A stretch of 64,000 bases of DNA from Stictocephala bisonia (Eukaryota; Arthropoda; Insecta; Hemiptera; Membracidae). Location of the stretch: NCBI GenBank assembly GCA_035578905.1, contig JAQJVL010000160.1, forward strand, positions 62,001-126,000, read 5' to 3'. This document shows, piece after piece, positions 12,101 to 24,900 of this stretch (positions within the stretch are counted from its first letter, which is position 1; each line of letters starts with the position of its first letter). A program made the translations under genes and the position numbers. The notes beneath the pieces are model-generated. The model worked only from the letters and a program-made list of their open reading frames with translations, did not search any database and was not told the origin of the DNA.

Positions 12101-15100
12101 AATTTGTTTTGGTTCTATAATAATGAATTGCTATCCAACACAAATCCATCAACAACAATATCTCAAACCAGCGTTGCTCTAGTTAGACTGCTCTTCTCAT
12201 AACTTACAGATAGTTAATCTTGTGTACATACAATATAGTTTGTTTTTTTAAAGTAGGGTTCAACATTTACAATAGATATTAGTCTTAAGTGATGGTACTG
12301 TAGATGTTTTATTCAAGACTGATCAAGTGATCAGTTTTAAAAATAAAAAAAATAAATAAATAGTAAACTTGATAAGTGTTAATAGTCATTAACAACTAAT
12401 TGACTATGATTCTAGGCATTTAGCACATCTAACCAACTTTGCGGGAGCGGAATCATCAGAAGATGTAGCTGGAGGGGTGTTGAGTTTTTCAAAAGGAGGA
12501 GTTGGTCATCGGATGGCAACAGCCTGTTTGAACGATCTACGACGGGATTTCCGGGGCTACCAGTGGGGGTACAACGGGCCTGGTGTGATCACCAGAATGC
12601 TGCAGCGATGGTGTGGCACAGAAAATGTAAGTTAGAAATATCTTAAATATGAGCTGCTGATTTTTTTTCTTTATAAAATTAAAATAGGCATTGTAATAAT
12701 ATTGATGATAAATTTGATATCAAAGTCCAAAGTTGAAAGACTTGTTCCAGTTGTGGAAAGAAATACATTACAACCCCACAAATCTGAACTAATTGCGGGT
12801 ACAGTCTGTTCAGATTCCTTAATGTTCGGACTATCTGAAAATTAGCATAACTAATCATTAAAAACATTCCTACAATTCTCAGCACTGTTTAGCACAGTCA
12901 TTTTGTTTACTGAAATATTAGGACGCCGTCCACCAATCTAATTTATTAACTCCAGTGCTAGCACTGTCCTGCCCAATATGTCAGCCTTACCAGTGAAACC
13001 CTTCGAAAACGCATGAATGGCCATAGACATGATTGCAAAGTCCAAAATCCTGAAAAACCTGTCTCTGCCCATACTCTTCTCTATAATCAAAATTTTGATC
13101 AGTGTTATACCACTAAAGTAATCAGATCCGTTCCTTCCCATGCCAATAGTTCCCAACTCCGAAGGATGGAATTACCACACCAATAGATAACAAAATCCCG
13201 TGACCCACCTAATCTGAACATAAGATAGACCACTTCCATTCAACCCCTTCCCCATCAGCAAACTTCATATATATAGTAGAAAAGTTGTAATTCCTAGGGC
13301 TGCTATTTATAATAATGTTATAATAAAAAAATTATAACTGAGCACCCTTAAATAGTTTTTTATTAAATTAACACGGCCGGTTTCAGCATTTATGCCATCT
13401 TCATAGGTGTATATGTGTTTACAAAAGAAATAAAATTAAATAAATAATTATCATAAAGGAAACATATGTTAAATTAGTAAATATTTTTGATTTGGTGGTT
13501 AGTTGTCATTGTGTGTGTTGTTTCTTATATGTATAATTGTTTCGAAATTGGGTTTCTTTTTTGTGTTAAGATGGTGTCGATTAAATTATTGGGATTTTCT
13601 TGGTTGTGTTTATAAATTTCAAGTTCTTCTTGAGAATCTAGTTTTTTGCTTTTTGAACCGAATTTTAGAATTTTCATGTTGGTTTTCATATATGTGTAGT
13701 TGTGATTATTGTATAGTAAGTGTTCTGCAAAGGAAGATTTCATTGAAGTTCTGTTGTTTGATTTTAGAGCTTGTATGTGTTCATTAAATCTTCGTTTAAA
13801 TGATCATCTTGTTTGTCCAATATAATAATTTGGGCAGTCTGAGTTCATTATACATTCCTGAAAGTCTAGAAGAAATTGATTAAATGATTAACATTTGGAT
13901 TTGACCCATATTACATAAAAAAAGACATACTCATGAAAAGAAATTAAAAAATTTGATAGAAAGTCAACATGCTATCAATTCAGATTATGAAGTCAACAAT
14001 ATAAAATTTTTTCCTAAAATTCAAAACTTGACAAATATCCAATTTAATGACGAAGAAAATGATATGCTTAGTAAATGCATTAAATATAATATTAATTTAG
14101 ATAGAAAACCACAAAATATTGAAGATGATTTAATCAATATAGATATCGGAATAAAATATCAAGATATTAATAATCAAGAATCTTTAAGGCATAATTTCAT
14201 ACATGAACTCGAAAAAACAAAACTTAAAACATATAATCGAATGAGAGATTCAGGCCAAAAAGACATGACAATAATAAATGAAATATCAACGAAACTGATA
14301 GAGAACGATCCTATTCTTACTTAAGCAGAAAGGGTAACACAACTGTAATCATAAAACAAGAAGACTATAAAGAAAAAGTATTTGATTTTATAAACAACAA
14401 CCCATTTAAAATTTTACACACAGATCCTACTGCTGATTATCTAAAAACATTGAATTCTACCATCACAAAAAGTAAAATTCTTTCTACAATAGAAAGGAAC
14501 AGACTAAAACAAATCAATCCAAAAGCTCCTAAAATGAGAGGCCAACCTAAAACACATAAAAACAGAATCCCAATCAGACCTGTAGTTAATTACCAAAATG
14601 CCCCTTTATACAAATTATGCAAGTTCCTCAATCAATTTATCAAAAACAACATACAATACACAAATAATTTCAACATAAAAAACAGACTAGAGTTAATAGA
14701 GAATATAAAAAACATCAACATTCCGTAAGATTCTTAATTTATTTCTTTTGATGTACAAAATATGTACTTCAAACGTTTCAATAATGAAACAATAAAAATT
14801 CTTCGTGGAAATTTAGAAAAAAGCATGAATAACCTAACTGAATCCAACATCAACGATATATTCAACCTAACAAAAGTAAGTGTAAATCAGAACTACTTTG
14901 AATTTAATGATAAATTTTACAAACAAGAAGAAGGTTTGGCAATGGGATCTCCTCTTTCAGGTCTTCTTGCTGATATTTACATGAATGATTTAGAATCATC
15001 AAAAATCATTAATGATAAAAATCCCTTTAGAAACAACTTAATTTATTGGTTTCGTTACGTTGATGATATTATTTGCTTGTTCAAAGGAACAAAAGATCAA

Positions 15101-15877
15101 CAAATTCAACTTCTAAACTATCTGAATTCCATCTCTAAAACAATCAAATTTACAATGGAAAGCCAAAATAAAGAAATTAACTTTTTAGATTTAACAATTT
15201 ATCAAATTCTGTATTTAAAATTTACAGAAAGAACACTCAATCAGATCTTACAATCCCAATAAATTCCAATCATCCATGGTGTCATAAAATGGCTTCATTT
15301 TGATCTCTTATTAAAAGACTAATAGAAGTACCGATGGACAAACATGATTTCAAAGAAGAATTCAAAATAATCAAACAAATAGCAATGGCTAATGGTTACA
15401 AACCTTCCACAATCGATAAAATATTACATAAAATAAAAAATAGAAACATTTGTCAAGAAAAACCAGAAAATAGAGCATTCATCTGTGTTCCCCACAATAC
15501 AATACTTAATAAAGCAATTAGAAAAACCTTTAAAAAAGAAAAATTCAAAATTGGTTTTAAAACAAATAACAACGCATTTAACATAATACAAAAGAAATCC
15601 ACTTCAAAATTACATCTGATATGCAAGAAACAAATGGACAAAGAACAAACCAAAGAAGAGGAAAAAATACTATATGTATCAACCGAAACTAACTTCTCTC
15701 TCTTTAAGCTCATACAGTAATGGAAATAACATAGTAAACATAAAACGTACATTTAAACTTTCTCATAACATTTAATTCAAAAAAATATCATGGGAAAAAC
15801 TGGCAGTTATTATAAATAACATCATCATGGACCTGCTACCCTCCACTACATATTTTTAATACATAAACTAAGATGCG

Positions 15878-15922
<45 letters not shown>

Positions 15923-18900
15923 TTGAAAAGCATTGCCTGGCTTATGCATGAGCAAATCTTGTCAGAATTTCTCTTAAGTCTTAGTTTTTTGCAGTGTCAT
16001 TTTGTATTGCTAGTGGCGAGAGCTCAGCCTTTCCTGTGCCATTGTAGAGCAAATAAGTTTTTTTAAAGTTTTTTTTACTCAAGCTTCAGTTGTCACTAAC
16101 ACCTATCACAGGTAAGATGAAAAATTCATCAATGCTATATAAAGGGTTTTTAAGAAGCCAATTGTAACAATTTTGACAACAAACATTTTTCGGGTAATTT
16201 TGTTCTAGATGACATCATATTATAGACTTTCAGTGATGTAATGACTGTTGACTAAAATGCTTAATCTACAGAAGTCAATATTAGAGAGTCCATTTGTCCT
16301 AGTTTTGTAATTGTGTGTCACAGTTTTAATAAGATTAGGATTGTTAAGAATATATAGAACTAAATAGAATATGCATATATTAATAATTGTTTGTATTTTC
16401 AATAGAGGTTTACAGTGGTCCATGTATGATTCGTAGAACCTTTTTTTGGAGAATTAAAATTTCATTAATCCTGCTGCAATTACCATAAAAAATCAATCCA
16501 TATCTAAATATAGATTGAAAATATGAATAATAAGCACATCTAACGTAGTTTTTTGTAATACAACAGGTGAGTCTTTTAATCAGAAAAATAACTCTAGATA
16601 ATTTTGAGGTAACAAAATAAATCTGAAGACTCCATGTTAAATTTTTGTCTACATGGACACCTAAAAATTTTACTTTATCGGTATAGTTATCTGACAAAAT
16701 ATTGTGACCAACTTTTTTAAGAGAGAAAATCATGTTTTGTGTCTTGTCCTCATTTAAAAGAAACCCGTTAGTTTAAACCAATCTGAAGCTTTGACTAGAG
16801 CACTACGGGCTCAGTCCTTAAGTTCTTCAATATTTGAATTTGTATAGAAAAGGGTTGTGTCATCTGCATATAAATATGTTTTGCTTTGCATATAGGTTGG
16901 AAGATCATTAATGCATATCAAAAATAGAAAGGTCCTAAAACTGATCCCTGTGGGATACCTTGTTCAATCTCCAACTCTTGAGACGAAATACCATTTACCA
17001 ATACTTTTTGCTTGTGACTGATAAGATATGACTTGAAAAATTGTAATTGTATACCCTGGATTCATAATACTCAAAATTTGCTAAAAGATCCATATGATTT
17101 ACACAATCGAAAGCCTTGCTCAGGTCACAAAAGTTGGCCTGAGCAAACTCTTTTGTTCTCATAAGCTGTGATTGCATTATGGACCAGCTTATCATTTGCT
17201 TGCCTTTTCTAAACCCAAACGGAAAGAGCTAAGTACTTGTTCAAAAAAAGTACTTAGCTGGTCAAATACTAATAATTCAAATAATTTGGAAATTGTAGGT
17301 GTGACCGAGATTGGTCAGTAACTTTCAGGCTTGTCTTTCGAGCCTGTTTTAAAGATGGGACATATTCTACAAATTTTTACGAGGGTCGTCCAGAAAGTTA
17401 AGAAAGATTGTGCATCACATGCGCCGCCGATCCCCCACCACTGCGACTGCGTGCACGCTAGTTACCTCTGGCTGTCCTGTCAGTGTGAGCCGAGTTTCAT
17501 TCCTGTGCGGTCACGCATCTTTGCTCTGTAAACTTTCAAAATGGCGGCGCCCATTGAAAATCCCGCCAAATTGATGGCAACTCTTATTTGTGACCGCAAA
17601 GGTTTAATCCATGTCGAGTTTTAGCCAAGAGGAGAAACGATAAATTCAGAAGCCTATTGCGAAACCCTTCAAAGACTCAGACGTGCAATACAGAACAAAA
17701 GACGTGGCATGTTGTCAAAAAAAGTGTTTTTGATCCACGACAATGCTCGACCCCATGCATCGGTATGAACCCAGCAAGAACTTCAAGGTCTAAAGTGAGA
17801 AATTTTTGGACACCCTCCCTAAAGTCTGGACCTCGCGCCTTCAGATTACCATCTGTTCCCCAAACTGAAAACATTCTTGGGTGGGAAGCAGTTTGGAAAT
17901 GATGAAGAACTGAAAGAAGAAGTGACATCCTGGCTCATATCTTTGGCGGCTGAAGAGTATAACACCGGCATTGAAAAACTGATTCCTCGGTACAATAAAT
18001 GCTTTGACAACCAAGGCAACTTCATTGAGAAGTAGGCTAGGTTACTGTGAGTATGTAAATAAAGTTCTGTGTTGTTATCTTTCGTTTTTAATTTTTTATA
18101 CCAAAACGTTCTTTACTTTCTGGACGACCCTCGTAACTCATCAGGAAAAATCCCTTCAGATAAGCAAAGATTAAAGCAGAAAGATAATGGCTCATAAATA
18201 CTATTAATTATTGTAAATTTCAGATTGAGTTGATATTGGTATTCTTCTTTGTTAATAAATTTTCACAAAATCACCAATAAATAAAACTTTTTTCGAGAGT
18301 TTTTTTCATAAACCTAGACATCAATTTTCTAAAACAATGTAAGTATAATAAGATTTTTCCGAAATTCATCAAAATTAACTTACCCATTAAAAATAAAACA
18401 ACTGAAAAAGTAATTCTTAACGCAAAATTTGATTGGCTAAGACTAGAAATTAAAAACATGTATGCTAAACAACAAGATTTAGAACTAAAGGCACTTGAAC
18501 AGCACTTGTATATAACAAAACATTTAAATAACCTAGAATCAGATTATTTCAATGAAAAATATAACAATATGTTAGATTCTATTAACTTCAAATATAATAA
18601 AAAGAAAGTAATATTGGATAAAAAATTTATGTCCTTAAAATTGAATAACTTAAAACAAACTAACTACAGTACAAATCCTTTTCAAAATGATGTTTTAGTT
18701 TATAATGAATCATCTTACAAGTTTACAGATCAAGAAATGAACCTTCTAAATAAAGGACTAAATTATAATTTAAAATGCAAAAATGACATTGAAAATGTAA
18801 TAATTGATGTGGAGTCAAATATTCAATTTTTGAATGAAAATAAGAAAAATGTCATTAGAACAGATATCGAATCTACCATAGTAAATATGAAACAAACAAA

Positions 18901-21900
18901 AGAAAACAACTATTTGGAAAAACAAAATCATAACACAATATTGTCATTAAAATCCAAAGACGTATTCTATCTAAAAGCTGATAAAAGTAATGCTTTTGTT
19001 ATATTGAACAAAACTGATTATTTTAGTAGAGTAACGAACATGTTGAATTCTGGTCCCTACACAGTCATCAATAAAAACCCTTTACCAAAATTTATTTCAT
19101 GTACAATTAATTCTTTGAAACACTGCAAAACGTTGATAAATCCAGATCTAATTAAACATTTACATATTTCTAATCCTTCCATCCCACGACTGTACTGCTT
19201 ACCTAAAATTCATAAACCAGGAAAAAATATGCGTCCCATTGTAAATTCAATAAATGCTCCAAACTACAACCTATCAAAATGGTTAACACAAAAGCTAAAA
19301 CAACTAGATCCTTTTCCATCTTTAGCCATCAAAAATAGATACGAATTTATAAACTGTATAAAAGATTTGGAAATACAAGAAGATGAAATAATGATTTCTT
19401 TTGATGTTTCTTCTCTATATCCGAATGTTCCTCTAAAAGAAACAATAAAATTATTTGAAAAATGGTTCACATCAATCAATTTATGCAAAGAAGAAAGAAA
19501 AGAATATTTGATATTGGTTAACACCTGTATGAACCAAAATATATTTCAATTCAATGATAAATTCTATCAACAAACAGAAGGTACTGCAATGGGAAATCCA
19601 CTGTCCTGTTTTGTAGCCAACCTATTCATGAGCAATTTTGAAATAAAAGCCAGAGAAACATTACCATATTTTCCTCAATATTGGTTTAGATATGTTGACG
19701 ATATATTTGCAATATTTAATACAAATCAAAATTTAAAAAACTTTCTTAATCAATTGAACTCTTTTTACCCAACAATAAAATTTACTTATGAATCTGAATC
19801 TAATTCTAAATTACCATTTTTAGACATATTAATTGCAAGAAGCCCAAATTCTCTGAAACTTGATTTTGATATTTATAGAAAACCAACGCATACAAACAGA
19901 TTCATCACTAATGATTCATATCATCCTCCAGCTCAAAAAAGAGCTGCATTCCATAGTATGATTTATAGATTACTAAACATACCCTTAAATCAAGAAAATT
20001 TCGAAAAAGAACTTTCATATATAAAAGATATTGCTATTTACAACGGTTACAATCCTACATTGATTGATAATATGTTAAATAAATCTACTAAGAAAAAGAT
20101 TAAAAAATCAAGAACTACATTGTTAGAAATAAAAGAAAAAGAAGAAAATTACTGGGCAAGTTTTACCTTTAATAAACAATTATCAAAAACTATTCAACAT
20201 TCCTTCAAGAAAAATACAAACATAATTCCTTCGTTCAAAACTGTTAACAAATTAAAAAACAAATTAAATAATCCTAAAGACAAAATTAAAAATGAAAATC
20301 TATCTGGAATTTATGAAATTAATTGTGACAATTGTGAAGAAAAATACATAGGACAAACTAAGAGAAATTTAAAAATAAGATTTAAAGAACATTATTCACA
20401 TATTAAATTTAATAGAGAAGAAAAATCAGCAGTTGCTAAACATTGCCTAACAACAAACCATAGCATCACAAAAGAAAATTCAAAAATAATAAAATCAGTT
20501 TCATCTTCAAAACATTTAAATGCCTGGGAAACCTATTTTATTAACAAAAGTGATTCATCTTTAATGAATAATGAAAGTGGGCCTATTCAAAATTCTCGTT
20601 TATTATCATCACATTTTATACAAAATTATACACTCTAATATATACATTTTTACATATATATATTATATATTATTAGTAATTTACCATATGTTTACAATTT
20701 TACAATTCTTTTAATTATTTACATATGTTTTCCAAATTAATTATTGTATTGTTTTGTTTATAACCAAATAAAAATTTGTGTTGCCTGATGATGCCAGCTT
20801 TGCTGGCGAAAGGCCTCGAAAAAAGTTTTATTTATTGGTGATTTTGTGAAAATTTATTAACTATTAATTATGCTTTTAAATAGATTATTTGACATAAGAT
20901 ATACAGCATTGCTGTCAGATGATTTTAACTGTTTAGTTGCCTCAAGTACATCATGGGGAGTAATGAAATTCTAGGTAAATGGACATCAGGAGCAGGTGGA
21001 TTAATATTTTTAATCAATTCTTCTTAACTACATGAGGGTGCATTAATTTGTTTCTTAATATTTTATACTGAGTTAATAAAAAAGTTATTAAATATTAAAA
21101 GAGTGAGCAGATATTTTACAGCAGTGGTTCTCAACCTTTTCACCACTGAGGACCACTTGTACCTTTCAGAATTCTTGGCGGACCACTTAGATATTATTAT
21201 TAATATTTTCCAATAATAGGTAAAATGAGATGAAGTTTTACTAGTGAATTTATTATTTATATTTTACAAAATAAAAAAAAGAAAATACATAGTGAAAGAC
21301 AAAAGAAATATAAAAACAAAATAAAAAGTCATAGATAACGCCAAATTAAGACGTTAATGACTCCCTTGGTCTTGCTTCTCACTTGAAAGTTTCTCAATAT
21401 TTGGCTCGAAAGAAGTTAACGCCAGTCTCATAGGAGCATTCAAATTTAGCAACCTATTTCTGTGTTTATTCTTGATGACACATAATGTTGAGAATGCTGC
21501 CTCACAGAGATAAGTGGAATGAAAAGGAAGAAGAAGTTTCAAAGCTTTTTCACTTACCAGTGGATTTTCATCAAGTAATCCTAACCAAAAATCTGCAACA
21601 TTTTCACAGTGAGATTTTATCACTTTTAAATGATCATCGGATGAAATTTCAATAAGCTGTTCATTTTCCTGAATAGACAGATTATTATCGTGGGTAGCTA
21701 AAAAGGGATCAATCACCCACAGATTATTTTTCCTCACATCTGTATCAGCAGGGAAGTACTTCTCAAAGTAATCTTGAAGTGATTTAATGTAGGACTTAAC
21801 CAGTGAATGTAAAACATCCTCATTTAAGCCTTCATTTTCAGAGATAAAATCTGAAAACAAGTTGAACATTTCAATCGATCCTTTACCAGCTTCGGACTCC

Positions 21901-24900
21901 CATAGCAACAATTTTTTCTTAAATAAATCAATTTTTTTCCAAAGGTCAAATGCGGTTTTAGATGGTCCCTGCAGGCCTAGATTCAATATGTTGAGCTGTT
22001 CAAAAATATCTGCCAAAAAAGCTAACTGGGCCATAAATTCTCCGTCACCCAGTGTTTCCGCTAAATCAGGTTTTTTTTCCATCAAGATACATAGATACTT
22101 CTTCTCGAAGTTCATAAAATCTGCCTAAAACCCGGCCCCTGGACAGCCACCAAACTTCGGTATGTAGAATGAGATTGGAATGAATGGATCCCATGTCCTC
22201 GCATAACAAAGCAAACAATCTCGAATTAAGAGCATTACTTTTTATAAAGTTCATGGCCTTTACCACAGTATTCAAAACCTTGTTTAGGTCGGGAATTAAT
22301 CTTTTGGCAGCAAGCATTTCGCGATGAATAATACAGTGTGTTAAAACAATATCACTGTTTCCTTCTTTCCTTACTATACTTGGCAAGCCTGTCATTGCCG
22401 CGGCACCATCAGTGCGAAGTCCTACACAGTCTTTCCAAGAAAGATTTTTGAGTGTGAAATATCCGTCAATGGCTTTAAAAATGTCTTTTCCGGTTGTGTT
22501 ACCTTGCAACTCAATCGAGGTCAGGAACTCCTCCTCAGATAATTTTTTGTTGTCTTTATCTATGAATCGTATATAAACAAGAAGAATAGCTTTATTGGTA
22601 TTATCTGTAGATTTATCAAGTTGTACAGCAAAAATCTTTGAGGAATGATGCCATATCTTCAATTCTCCTACTAATGGTGTCATTGGAAAGAGGAATATTT
22701 TGCATTTGTTTAGCGTATTTATCACCTAAGTTGCATCTACGATACATGGTAAAACTAATTCCTCACCAACAGTAAAGGGTTTCTTGGTTTTTGCGATTCT
22801 AAGTGAAAGTTGATATGACGCCTTCAAAGTAGCTTTATCATAAGTTGAGTATGACTTAAGGATATTTTTTGACGATTTTAGTTCCGTCTCCTTCCTCTTA
22901 AAGAAATCTACATGTTTTCCGGCAAAATTTTTATGCTTTGTTTCAAAGTGTCTAGTTAATTTTGCTGGCTTCATTTCCTCATTACTCCTCCGCACAAATT
23001 ACACATTGAGGTAACTGAACACCAAATTCTTCAATGAATGTAAATCCACATGCTATGTAGTCCGGACTGTACTTACGATTAGCAGCCTTTCTTTTAGGAC
23101 CAATTTAAGTTAATACTGTGCTATCACTGGCAATATTACTGGTAGAACATCCTGCTTTAACGTTCTCACTATCCGTCTTCTTAAAAAAACCCGAAAGTTT
23201 CTTCTGTTTGCTCATTTTAGTTAACTACAATCACCAAGCAAAAAACACGCACACTCGTCACTTGACAGTTGAGCCAGCACTGAGTAGTGGCGCAATCAAA
23301 GACGCCTGTACGTCACGACAGCGGCCGAAACTAAACGAAGAGGCGCGTTTGGTCGTCTGGTTCTGGTCAACACAATACTGCAAACGTTTTGAGTTGAAAA
23401 AAAAAATAGGCAAACGCATTAATTTACGTCTCAAGAGCCAAGATTTAAATTGATTATTTTATGACTGTTCACTTCGCGGACCACATGAAAACCGTTCGCG
23501 GACCACCTGGTCCGCGGACCACAGATTGAGAATCACTGTTTTACAGTCTGTCTTATTCTCAGAGCACAAGTTATTAGCTTTTATCACTCTTCATGCAGTT
23601 CTGCACTTATTACTGTTTTCTAGAAGATCTGTATTGAATTTTATCTTAGCCTGTCTTATACTTCGCCAATATTGATCCTTAAATCATTAAAACTGTGAGA
23701 TTATGAGAGGGTGCAAGACTAGTTTTTATAATTTTGGTTAGAAATATCAATTTATTCTTCATATTTGAAAGTTGGCTGCTATACCAGTAGTTATATTTTT
23801 CATTAGTATAATGAGACTTTTTTCGTACAGCTTGAGTTAAATAAAATAATCAATAATATTTTTCAGATTTTCAAAAATTTTACAGCATAAGTTTTAGGCA
23901 CTAAAATGAATAGAACTGAGTGAAGCTGGCCAGTCATAGCGCCTTAACATGTCTGTTAAAATGTTAATTTGTTTTTTTGGTAAAATTAACTGAATTGTAG
24001 AAGTATGGTTATATACAATTTGTTTCTTGTGATGTCAAATTATTAAAAGGAATACCAAGTAAGACTAAATTATTGTCAGAGAATGTAAAACTAAAAGTAC
24101 TACATGTTGGTTTATGATTTCTATCACTAGAATGTTGTCCAAAAAATTTTTCCAACGAGTTGGTAGTCTATTTACGTAATAAAAGTTATATTGCCGCAAA
24201 ACATTAAGAAACTGATTTTATTAGTTACATCAAAATTAGAATTGAAATCTCCACCAATCACAGAGGTATAATTTGTCCAGTGTAACAAAAAGGATAGTAG
24301 TTTATCAAAATTTTCAAGAAAAATATTTGGTTCACCTGGAGAGTGATATATAGTTACAACAATTATTCTTAGACTGTCAATGAAAATCGCTAAAACTTCT
24401 AGATTCAACTCTGAACATAATTGGCTAACATCAGAAACTCTTACTTGAAGATTATCATGAGTTAGTATTAAGGAATTATTTACAATTAGAAGAATAATAG
24501 AAAAACACGTAGAAAAAGGCAAAACCGTTATTATGGCATTCTTAGATATTGAAAAAGCGTATGATAGTGTCCCAAGAAATAGAATATGGGAGTGCCTAAA
24601 ACAAAGAAAAGTCCCCGATAGTTTGATACGAAAAGTAAAAATGTTGTATGAGGAATGCCAAAGTTGTGTGCAAGTGGGAACAAATACCTCTCAACCTGGT
24701 TTAAAACGAAAAGGGGAGTTCAGCAAGGGAGTGCACTATCTCCATACCTGTTCGTCCTAGTTATGGATGAAATAATGAAACAAATTAAGGAGGATTTGGC
24801 AACTACTGAATTCAATGCTTTAGCCTTTGCAGACGACATAGTAATTGGGCCCACTCCAAAGATGAACTACAAGATAAATTAAACTTATGGAACGACAAAT

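Larger units (their letters stand above)
18212..20859 (+). mobile_element. Penelope-like element 1, apparently intact
   Basis: Bounded by a perfect 12-bp target duplication actattaattat (18200-18211 and 20860-20871); the interrupted LINE protein resumes across it. A perfect 47-bp inverted repeat joins 18251-18297 to 20815-20861. Between them lies one uninterrupted 726-aa RT plus GIY-YIG ORF, followed by a hammerhead-like motif at 20785-20817. The element is 2.65 kb, within the usual 2.5-4 kb for the class. The lack of decay suggests recent insertion. Confidence 0.93.

Noticed and set aside
13503..13787. 94-aa plus-strand ORF rich in Phe, Leu and Cys
   Set aside because: Antisense shadow of the minus-strand GIY-YIG remnant.
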